24,231 nt of DNA from positions 1 through 24,231 of the forward strand of contig CAZQUR010000042.1 of assembly GCA_964596535.1 (NCBI GenBank), read 5' to 3'. Made by a program: the position numbers and the translations under genes. Numbering within the stretch: the stretch's first letter is position 1; every line of letters begins with the position of its first letter. This document shows, piece after piece, positions 1 through 6,662 of this stretch. Origin of the DNA: GCA-002779465 sp964596535. GTDB lineage: Bacteria > Desulfobacterota > Desulfobacteria > Desulfobacterales > UBA2156. The notes beneath the pieces were generated by a model that was given only the letters and a program-made list of their open reading frames with translations, ran no database searches and was not told the origin of the DNA.

Positions 1-1
1 A

Positions 2-778
2 AAAATCTGCGTCCTCACGGGTGCCGGGATATCGGCGGAAAGCGGGATCCCGACCTTCAGAGGACCCGAAGGATACTGGACCGTGGGATCCCGGGAGTAC
101 CACCCTCAGGAAATGGCCACCTTCGAGATGTTTACGCGGCATCCCGAGGAGGTTTGGAGATGGTATCTCTATCGGCTGGGGGTGTGCCGGAAGGCGGAAT
201 CCAACCCCGGGCATTTTGCCATCGCCCGAATGGAGCGCCTTTTCGGGGATCGCTTCACATTGATCACCCAGAACGTGGACGGGCTCCACCTGCGGGCCGG
301 AAACAGCCTGGAACGCACGTACCAGATCCACGGAAACATCTTTTTTATGCGGTGTGCGGATGCTTGCACCGAGGCGCCTTTTCCGGTTTCCGAATCGGTG
401 CCGTCCAAGTCCAAAAATGATGTGTTGACTCCCGAAGATGTCCGCCTGCTCCGCTGTCCCGGTTGCGGGGGATGGGCCCGCCCCCATGTGCTGTGGTTTG
501 ATGAAACCTACAACGAGCATTACTACCGGTTTGCAAGCTCCCTGAAAACGGCCCGGGAGACGGCGCTGCTGATCACCGTGGGGACGTCCGGGGCGACCAA
601 CCTGCCCAACCAGGTGGTCCGAGAAGCCCGCGGCCAGGGCGCCGTCCTGGTGGACGTCAACGTGGAAGACAACCCCTTCAGCCGGGCCGCCTTGAGCAGC
701 CCCCGGGGATTCTTTCTGAAAGGCCCAAGCGGCGCCATTCTTTCGGAGATGGTCGATGTGTTCCGAAAGGGCTTTTAG
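2..778 (+). CDS. NAD-dependent protein deacylase, sirtuin (Sir2/CobB) family, 5' end outside window
   Basis: Removes acyl groups from protein lysines using NAD+ as co-substrate; cytoplasmic. The reading frame is open from base 2, so the true start lies upstream. Directly visible are the NAD-binding GAGISAESGIPTFRG motif at the very beginning, TQNVDGLH and IHGN (catalytic His) in the middle, two Cys pairs of the zinc module (RCADAC and RCPGC), then GTSGATNLPNQ and VDVNVEDNPFS of the Rossmann fold. WYLYR contains a Y-x-x-R pair, which in SIRT5 and CobB recognises the carboxylate of succinyl or malonyl lysine, so desuccinylase-type activity is possible (inference). The first Cys pair is spaced CxxxC rather than CxxC. 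The stop codon overlaps the convergent hemL stop by 4 bp. Confidence 0.93.
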   Translation, partial: KICVLTGAGISAESGIPTFRGPEGYWTVGSREYHPQEMATFEMFTRHPEEVWRWYLYRLGVCRKAESNPGHFAIARMERLFGDRFTLITQNVDGLHLRAGNSLERTYQIHGNIFFMRCADACTEAPFPVSESVPSKSKNDVLTPEDVRLLRCPGCGGWARPHVLWFDETYNEHYYRFASSLKTARETALLITVGTSGATNLPNQVVREARGQGAVLVDVNVEDNPFSRAALSSPRGFFLKGPSGAILSEMVDVFRKGF

Positions 779-2073
779 CCGGATTCGGATTTCAATGCCG
801 CCATGACTTCTTCGGCCGCCCGGATCGTTTCATCGATGTGTTCCACATTATGCGCCGAAGAGACGAACAGGGCTTCGAACTGGGAGGGCGCCAAATAAAT
901 CCCCTTTTCCAGCATCCCGTTATAGTACCGGCCGAACCGGTCCGTATCGGATGCCTTGGCCTCGGAAAAGCACGTCACCGGACCGGGGTTGAAAAACATC
1001 CCCATCATGGAGCCCACCCGGTCGATGGATACGGATATGCCCGCCCCGGCCGCCGCCTTTTCCAGGCCTTCGGCCAGGCGTTTGGATTTTTCTTCCAGGG
1101 CGTCATAAAAACCGGGATGCCGGATTTCTTTCAGCGTGGCGATGCCCGCGGCCACGGCCACCGGGTTCCCGGAAAGGGTGCCGGCCTGGTAAACAGGACC
1201 CCGGGGGGCGATGTGTTCCATGATGTCCCGCCTTCCCCCGTAGGCCCCCACCGGCATGCCGCCCCCGATGATTTTCCCGAAGGTGGTCAGATCCGGCGTG
1301 ATCCCGTAGAGGGACTGGGCCCCGCCATAGGCGACCCGGAAACCGGTCATCACCTCGTCGAAGATTAAAAGGCTGCCGGCTTTTTCGGTTTCTTCCCGAA
1401 GGGTTTCCAAAAACCCCGGCCGGGGGGAGACCAGGCCCATGTTCCCGGCCACCGGCTCCACGATGACACACGCGAGGGTCTCCCCGTGCTTTTGCATGGC
1501 CTCCCGGAAGCGCTGGGGATCGTTGTACGGCAGCGACAGGGTATGGGCCACGACGGATTGCGGCACCCCCGGGCTGCCCGGGATTCCCAGGGTGGCGACC
1601 CCGGAACCGGCCTCCACCAGGAGGGCGTCCGCATGCCCGTGATAGCATCCGTCGAACTTGAGAATGCCGTCCCTCCCCGTGAAACCCCGGGCGAGGCGGA
1701 TGGCGCTCATGACGGCTTCGGTCCCGGAGTTGACCATGCGGACCATCTCGACGGACGGGACGGCCTCGATGATGCGCGCCGACAGCGCCACCTCCAGATC
1801 CGTGGGCGCGCCGAAACTGGTCCCCCGTTCCAGGACCGCCTGGATGGCCTGGATGACGGCGGCATGCCGGTGTCCCAGGATCATGGGCCCCCAGGACCCC
1901 ACGTAATCGATGTAGCGGTTTCCGTCGGCGTCATAAATGAAACACCCCACGGCCCGGTCGATGAAGAGCGGCTCGGATCCCACGGATTTACAGGCCCGCA
2001 CAGGGCTGTTGACGCCGCCGGGAATCTGTTTTAGGGCTTGTCGAAAAAGGTCTTGGGATTGCGTGCGTTTCAT
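775..2073 (-). CDS. hemL: Glutamate-1-semialdehyde 2,1-aminomutase
   Basis: PLP enzyme that converts glutamate-1-semialdehyde to 5-aminolevulinate in the C5 route of tetrapyrrole synthesis. The 432-residue length is normal. Visible marks are the N-terminal IPGGVNSPVRA signature, VNSGTEAVMSAIRLAR (about 114-129), FDGCYHGHAD, the FDE/VMTGFR segment, and FGKIIGGGMPVGAYGG holding the PLP lysine at about K267. I placed the start at the ATG whose complement ends at 2073: it gives the family N-terminus MKRTQSQ and has AGAGGA about eight bases upstream. The frame stays open to 2139, but those 22 extra residues look non-native. A sigma70-like promoter lies upstream. It is convergent with the sirtuin and divergent from the Tpt1-like gene. 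Confidence 0.97.
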   Translation of the reverse strand: MKRTQSQDLFRQALKQIPGGVNSPVRACKSVGSEPLFIDRAVGCFIYDADGNRYIDYVGSWGPMILGHRHAAVIQAIQAVLERGTSFGAPTDLEVALSARIIEAVPSVEMVRMVNSGTEAVMSAIRLARGFTGRDGILKFDGCYHGHADALLVEAGSGVATLGIPGSPGVPQSVVAHTLSLPYNDPQRFREAMQKHGETLACVIVEPVAGNMGLVSPRPGFLETLREETEKAGSLLIFDEVMTGFRVAYGGAQSLYGITPDLTTFGKIIGGGMPVGAYGGRRDIMEHIAPRGPVYQAGTLSGNPVAVAAGIATLKEIRHPGFYDALEEKSKRLAEGLEKAAAGAGISVSIDRVGSMMGMFFNPGPVTCFSEAKASDTDRFGRYYNGMLEKGIYLAPSQFEALFVSSAHNVEHIDETIRAAEEVMAALKSESG

Positions 2074-2111
2074 GGGCGGTATCCTCTTTCCGGCTGGATG
2101 CTTTTTTTGAT

Positions 2112-2139
2112 ATAATAAAAACCGCAAAACCTCTATCAA
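2112..2139 (-). promoter_or_regulatory. Predicted sigma70-type promoter for hemL
   Basis: On the minus strand TTGATA (2139-2134) and TATTAT (2117-2112) are separated by 16 bp and lie about 40 bp upstream of the preferred hemL start. Each box differs from consensus by one base. Seen in sequence only; no transcript evidence. Confidence 0.45.
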
Positions 2140-2169
2140 ACCCGGTCCGGCGGGTCAAGGCGGGGAAAA

Positions 2170-2916
2170 ATGGGCCAAAAAAAATCCGTTAAGCAAGTCG
2201 CCAAAATGCTGGCGTATACACTGGGACGGCGGCCGGATGAATTCGGATTGGTGCCGGATGCGGAAGGGTTCGTGAAAATCAAAACCCTTCTCAAAGCCTT
2301 AAAGGAAGAACCGGGATGGGGATTTTTGCGCCGGTCGTACCTGGACGAAATTCTTGCCGTGTTCCCGGAACCGGTCATCGAGATCCGGGACGACCGCATC
2401 CGTGCCGTGGAGCGCGCGAATCTTGCCGAAGCAGCTCCGGCAGCCGATGCGCCCCCCGTCCTTTTTACCTGTATCCGGCAACGGGCCTATCCCCATGCCC
2501 TTGAAAAGGGGGTTCGGGCCGCCGATACGGAGCCGGTTTTGCTCTCCGCCTCCAAGGAGATGGCCATAAGAATCGGGAAACGCCTGGATCCGGATCCGGT
2601 CCTTTTGACCGTGTCGACCCCGGAAGCCCGGAAACGGGGAAGCCTTTTCTTCAAAGCCGGGGGGACCCTTTATTCCACCCGTGAAATCCCGGCGGGCGCC
2701 TTTACCGGGCCGCCTTTGCCCAAGGAAAAACCGGGTGCACCGGCAAAACCCAAAAAGGCACCCGACTCGCGGAAATCCGCCGGGAGCTTTATTTTGGATT
2801 TGGCCGTCAAAAAAGAGGCGCCGAAATCCCGGGGAAAATCAAAGAAAGAAAAAGCCCCTTCCTGGAAACGGGACCGGAAACGCTTGCGCCGGGAAAAGGA
2901 GAAGCTGCCCTTCTAA
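2170..2916 (+). CDS. Tpt1/KptA-like RNA 2'-phosphotransferase family protein, catalytically degenerate
   Basis: The layout is that of Tpt1/KptA, which removes an internal 2'-phosphate from RNA using NAD+. Residues 1-80 match the N-terminal winged-helix lobe (LAYTLGRRPDEFGL, then EGFVKIKTLL, then DDRIRAVE). Residues 95-180 match the ADP-ribosyltransferase-like lobe (LLSASKEMAIRIGKR, then GSLFFKAGGTLYSTREIPAGAF). Key family positions differ: the GHS histidine after the RIRA motif is replaced (RIRAVERAN) and the YHGT motif reads FTCI. The tail from about 180 to 248 is low-complexity and very rich in Lys and Arg, suggesting nucleic-acid contact. NAD+-dependent phosphate removal may therefore be lost, with an RNA- or ADP-ribose-binding role kept (inference). 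The stop overlaps the convergent lipoprotein gene by 4 bp. Confidence 0.75.
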   Translation: MGQKKSVKQVAKMLAYTLGRRPDEFGLVPDAEGFVKIKTLLKALKEEPGWGFLRRSYLDEILAVFPEPVIEIRDDRIRAVERANLAEAAPAADAPPVLFTCIRQRAYPHALEKGVRAADTEPVLLSASKEMAIRIGKRLDPDPVLLTVSTPEARKRGSLFFKAGGTLYSTREIPAGAFTGPPLPKEKPGAPAKPKKAPDSRKSAGSFILDLAVKKEAPKSRGKSKKEKAPSWKRDRKRLRREKEKLPF

Positions 2917-3389
2917 AAGGGGCCTCCCCCCCGTCTTTTCGGGACATAAGGAGATAGGACGGACAGGCTGCCGTCCTTTTCGATCTTCACGGCCGTGTGC
3001 CGGTACGTGGAGTACCAGATGCCTACCCGTTTTCCCTGGGGATCCAGGATTTCGGCTCCCATCGGATCGGTGCCCCGATACTGGTCATACATGAAATCGA
3101 GCATCCGCTTGAAGTCTTCTCCCTTCGGATCCACGGGCGACCACATCCGGGAGTTAAACCGGATATCCGGATCAATGCCGACAACGGCGTACGGCATAAA
3201 CTTCCTTCCGTTATAAAAATAGCGGTATCCGTCCGGAACGCGCACCTCTTTGAACTGCAAGGTGACGGACGGATCGCTCCGAAGGTCTCCATAGGCCCCG
3301 AAACATCCCGCCAGAAGGCTTCCCGCCATCAAAAACAGGACCCCGTAAACGGGGAGGGGATATCGATACAAACGAAAATAGGTGTTCAT
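2913..3389 (-). CDS. Small predicted lipoprotein of unknown function
   Basis: 158 residues. The N-terminus has positive charges (R6, R9), a hydrophobic core at 12-26 and a lipobox LLAGC with the acylated Cys at 29, so export and lipid anchoring are expected. The mature part contains VRVPDGYRYFYNGRKFMPYAVVGID and a Tyr- and Trp-rich stretch (WSPVDP, FMYDQYRG, GIWYSTYRHTAVKI). I recognise no named domain. The start is supported by a GAAAGGAAAG ribosome-binding site just upstream. It is convergent with the Tpt1-like gene, with overlapping stops, so it is transcribed independently. Confidence 0.8.
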   Translation of the reverse strand: MNTYFRLYRYPLPVYGVLFLMAGSLLAGCFGAYGDLRSDPSVTLQFKEVRVPDGYRYFYNGRKFMPYAVVGIDPDIRFNSRMWSPVDPKGEDFKRMLDFMYDQYRGTDPMGAEILDPQGKRVGIWYSTYRHTAVKIEKDGSLSVLSPYVPKRRGGGPF

Positions 3390-3548
3390 GATGCTTTCCT
3401 TTCTATAAGCCCCCGCCCGGCCGTATCGTTTGGACGATACACCCGCGGGGAATCGTCTTCAATAAAATCGCACCGGTGATTTTATTCTTTCGTTAAAGTA
3501 AAATAAATCCGCTTTTCAAAGTTGACAAGGTCGTCAAGCCTGATTTGG

Positions 3549-3701
3549 GATGGCAAAGTAAAAAGCGCCGGATGCAAGGCGCGCAAATTCTTCAGGATGA
3601 GGCGTACTTACAGGTACGCCGCAATGACCTGTCTGCGTGCAACGCACAGGCAGGCGAAGAATGCCGCGCAACGCCGCAGGTGGACTTTTTACGAAGCCAT
3701 C
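3549..3701. repeat. 153 bp palindromic MITE-like element with 17 bp terminal inverted repeats
   Basis: The ends are GATGGCAAAGTAAAAAG (3549-3565) and CTTTTTACGAAGCCATC (3685-3701), which are inverted copies with 14 of 17 positions matching. Inner arms also pair: GGCGCGCAAATTCTTC against GAAGAATGCCGCGC, GGCGTAC against GTACGCC at 3601-3620, and a CCTG/CAGG hairpin at about 3628-3654. The whole unit can fold into one long imperfect hairpin. No transposase is encoded. It fills most of the 468 bp gene-free interval 3390-3857, together with the repeats listed next. Confidence 0.7.
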
Positions 3702-3867
3702 AAAGTTGATGGAATCGTAAAAACCCGAAATCTCCCTCTCCCTTGAGGGAGAGGGCGGGGTGAGGGTGAAAATAGAATGTATTTTCTATGGGTTGTATCC
3801 CCCTCCCCTTAATCCCCTCCCGCCAGGGGAGGGGAAAAATGGCTTTTTACGAAGCCATCAAAGTTGA
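3685..3867. repeat. Dispersed repeat block: two copies of a 25 bp unit flanking GC-rich hairpins
   Basis: The 25 bp unit CTTTTTACGAAGCCATCAAAGTTGA occurs at 3685-3709 and again at 3843-3867. Between them lie a hairpin of TCTCCCTC and GAGGGAGA (3731-3752) and another of CCCCTCCC and GGGAGGGG (3814-3834, five-base loop). Bases 3706-3752 recur at the far end of the window (24152-24198, 46 of 47 identical). This is the signature of a dispersed intergenic repeat family. No gene is supported here. Confidence 0.75.
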
Positions 3868-5837
3868 CAAGGCGGTAAGAAATGCGGGTGATTCCTGTTT
3901 TTCCAGGATTCCCGGTACATAAACGCAATGGAAACCAAAAAAAGAAGGTTCACCAGGTCGTGTGCAAAAAGTTCGTTTCGTTTTTCGGTGAGCTTGTTCT
4001 GGTAGTGCTCGGCCGGTTCCAGAAGGCGTTTGAGATAGTTCAGGGCGTCTAAAAAAATTAAAACTTTTTCTCGTTTTTCGGGATCTGCAGGGGCATCCCG
4101 GTTTTCCAGGCGGCGGATCTGTTTTTCAATGGCATCCCCGTTGATCCCGGCAAGTTGTTCCCGCTGGGCCGCGGTGAGAAACGCGGCCGAAGACAGGAGG
4201 CGGGTGATCCGGCGGGTCAGTTCGGATCGGGTCTTTTCGAGCATATCCCCAAGGAATCCCCGCGCCTTTTCCGGCGGGTGCACGGGAATGGATTTCAGAA
4301 GATGTTCCTGTTCGGCCCGCTGCCGGTTCAGTTCCTGTGCGGCGTTGTGCCAGAAGATCCATCCGGCGTGCCGGAACAACTCCGGCGGGGTCCGGTCCTT
4401 CAGGGAGGATTTTTGGGCGGCGAGCACGATTTCGGGCAGGAGCCTGCCGGTTTTTTCAAAAAGTGTTTTCCCGGTGGCCGCAAAGAAGATGAGCCCGGCG
4501 GCCGCGTAGGCATCCTGGAGTAAAAAGATCCGCTTTACGTCCCCCAGCATCTCTTTTAAGACCGGGTTGGGAAAAAGGTGAGAAGGGGTGGAATAGGCCG
4601 GGGTCCCGGTGCGCAAGGGCTGTTCCAGGGCATCCGGATCGGCGTCCAGGGGTACCGCCGTTTCCAGATCGATGAGGCCCAATTCCGGTGTTTCAAGGTC
4701 CTGCACCCCTTGATCCGGGCGGTCGGGATCCGCCGCGATAAAGATGTTTTCCGGTTTCAGATCCCGTAGGGCGAGTCCCTGGGTGTGCAGATTCGCCAGT
4801 AGCATGAGAATGCCGGAGAGGATCCCCGGGATTTTGCCTTTGTTTCGTTCAAACCAGGTCCTGTCGATTTCCCTCCGGCAGACCGTTTGATACGCGTCGA
4901 TGACCCCCCGGTGTTTTCCGGAAAAACGGACCAGATAATCCTGCACGCCCGCTGTCACGCTTTCCGGAAGTGCGTCTTCCGCGGCAACCCTGTCTTCGCC
5001 GGACAGATGCGCCCTGAGCCATGCCCGGCGGCGTGCGACAGGAACTCTTTCATTGCAACCGTATTGCATCAGGATATCGTCGATGCCCTCTTCGTATTCG
5101 CCCAGGAGCCGCCCCATCTCAAAGATTGCCGGGTCCGCATCCACCATCAGGTAAGGATCGATACCGCGGGTTTCCCAGAGGGGATCGGAGGGCTTCAGGA
5201 ATCCCTCCGAAAAAAGACCGCCCCGGTCGTGGAGCTTTTCGATCTTTTCGTTTAAGAACGCATATTGGGCCAGGTTCATGAAAAAGGCGAATGCGTCCCC
5301 GATTTTCAGATAGTTTTGGAGGCCCGGTTCTTTCCGGAGGAGGAAGACATACCGTTTTTCGGCTTCTTCCGGAGACTGCACCTCAGGATGATGGAATCGG
5401 GGGATCCTGCTCAACAGGGCGGCAAGGGAAGGGACGACACACCGAATGACCGGTGCGGCCTTCCGGGCGATGCGCCAGTCCCGGCGGATGCATTCGATGT
5501 AGGTATTGAACGCATGGATGGGCTGCGGCGGGATCTTGACCACCATGAGATCGTCGAAAATGACGCGGTAGCACACGCTCTTGTTGGCGATGTTGGCACC
5601 CAGCCTCCCGAGGGTCATCCGGCGGGACCGCCATGTCCCTTGGTGTTTCACCCGAAGGGTGTAGATCCGGTCCGAATCCGAAGTGCCGGCGGGCGGTGCG
5701 GCCCGTTCCACCCGGCTTTCCGCCTCCGGATCCGCCCCGATCTGAAGCTTGTACAGCTTCAAAAAGAAGATCACGAGGGCGTCAAAACCCATCGCCACTT
5801 GTTTTTTTCGATCGATTCCAGTATTGAATCCCGTCAT
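3858..5837 (-). CDS. Divergent Ser/Thr protein kinase-like protein with C-terminal membrane segment
   Basis: 659 residues. Kinase landmarks can be read: a VVK lysine at K101, the catalytic loop ALRDLKPENIF (D359, N364; the usual His before R is Leu), IDLE in place of DFG (D390), and GTPAYSTPSHLFP resembling the activation-segment end. About 250 residues lie between the lysine and the catalytic loop, far more than in ordinary kinases, so an inserted all-helical region is likely. The C-terminus has a charged helical stretch (about 525-620), then a hydrophobic segment VNLLFLVSIAFMY near 635. The start has AGAGGG eight bases upstream. It is divergent from an FHA gene whose product may read its phosphorylation (inference). 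The last few codons and the stop lie inside a dispersed repeat. Confidence 0.75.
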   Translation of the reverse strand: MTGFNTGIDRKKQVAMGFDALVIFFLKLYKLQIGADPEAESRVERAAPPAGTSDSDRIYTLRVKHQGTWRSRRMTLGRLGANIANKSVCYRVIFDDLMVVKIPPQPIHAFNTYIECIRRDWRIARKAAPVIRCVVPSLAALLSRIPRFHHPEVQSPEEAEKRYVFLLRKEPGLQNYLKIGDAFAFFMNLAQYAFLNEKIEKLHDRGGLFSEGFLKPSDPLWETRGIDPYLMVDADPAIFEMGRLLGEYEEGIDDILMQYGCNERVPVARRRAWLRAHLSGEDRVAAEDALPESVTAGVQDYLVRFSGKHRGVIDAYQTVCRREIDRTWFERNKGKIPGILSGILMLLANLHTQGLALRDLKPENIFIAADPDRPDQGVQDLETPELGLIDLETAVPLDADPDALEQPLRTGTPAYSTPSHLFPNPVLKEMLGDVKRIFLLQDAYAAAGLIFFAATGKTLFEKTGRLLPEIVLAAQKSSLKDRTPPELFRHAGWIFWHNAAQELNRQRAEQEHLLKSIPVHPPEKARGFLGDMLEKTRSELTRRITRLLSSAAFLTAAQREQLAGINGDAIEKQIRRLENRDAPADPEKREKVLIFLDALNYLKRLLEPAEHYQNKLTEKRNELFAHDLVNLLFLVSIAFMYRESWKNRNHPHFLPPCQL

Positions 5838-5935
5838 GGATGCACCCTCTTGAAAGAGGCATACACCGATTCCGGACCCATATCAAGCCGGACGGCGAAA
5901 AGAAGGGCATCCGAAATCATCCCCGGGAGGAACCC

Positions 5936-6649
5936 ATGCCGGTCCTGACGATTGAAACCGATACCGCCGCCGCAAAGGTGTTTGACCTGAAAAGCGGAGA
6001 CACGCTTTCCATCGGGCGCCAGGAAGACAACGACATCGTCATCCCGGAGACTTCCGTCTCCCGCCGGCATGCCGGCATCGAGTCCGAAGGGGACGCCTTT
6101 TTCCTCACGGACTACCAAAGCCGGAACGGCTCCTTTGTCAACGGGCAACTGGTGATTTTCAGGAAACTGGCCCACGGGGATGTGATCACCATCGGTAATC
6201 AATCCATGACCTTTTCCTACCGGGAGGATGAAAAGCGCCCGGAAGAAGCACCCGAGGAAATGTTCGATATGACCATGGCCATGGATACCCGGGACCATCG
6301 CTCCCTGCTGGCCCGTGGCGTGGCCGGACTCGTCTCCGATGCCGAGGTCGAGGGGCTCATGGGTGTGCTCACCTTCATTTCCGGGGGCAGCGGTGAACTC
6401 GTCCTGGAAAAGGACACCGTCCGCATCGGCAAAGGCGCGGATGCGGACATTACGGTCCGGGGCATGCTGGTGGGAAAAACAGCGGCGGTGATCCAAAAAA
6501 CCGGCGATGGATACGAAATCCGCCCCGGAGAGGGGTTGACGAAACCCAAGGTGAATTTTGCCCCGCTCAGAAAAGCGCATCGCCTGGAAGACTTCGACGT
6601 CATCGACATCGGATCCGTGAAGCTCCAGTTTCAATACCGGCAGCGGTGA
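5936..6649 (+). CDS. FHA domain protein
   Basis: 237 residues. FHA domains bind phosphothreonine peptides. The N-terminal domain (about 15-95) has the classic residues: IGRQEDNDI (G27, R28), SVSRRHAGI (S42, H45) and SRNGSFVNG (N64, G65). An acidic linker follows (about 98-120). A second, weaker FHA-like sandwich may occupy about 150-235 (DTVRIGKGADADITV, then VIDIGSVKLQFQY), but it lacks the SxxH and NG residues. I chose the ATG at 5936 because GGGAGGAA precedes it; the frame is also open from 5840. It is divergent from the kinase-like gene and only 13 bp upstream of the hybrid histidine kinase, so the latter two are likely co-transcribed. Confidence 0.88.
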   Translation: MPVLTIETDTAAAKVFDLKSGDTLSIGRQEDNDIVIPETSVSRRHAGIESEGDAFFLTDYQSRNGSFVNGQLVIFRKLAHGDVITIGNQSMTFSYREDEKRPEEAPEEMFDMTMAMDTRDHRSLLARGVAGLVSDAEVEGLMGVLTFISGGSGELVLEKDTVRIGKGADADITVRGMLVGKTAAVIQKTGDGYEIRPGEGLTKPKVNFAPLRKAHRLEDFDVIDIGSVKLQFQYRQR

Positions 6650-6662
6650 GAAAAAAAGAATC

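Noticed and set aside
3522..3746. 74-codon ORF in the kinase upstream gap
   Set aside because: It runs across the palindromic repeat units and has no ribosome-binding site or protein-like composition.
5265..5948. 227-codon plus-strand ORF opposite the kinase gene
   Set aside because: Antisense shadow of the kinase gene; GC-rich third-position bias keeps it open.
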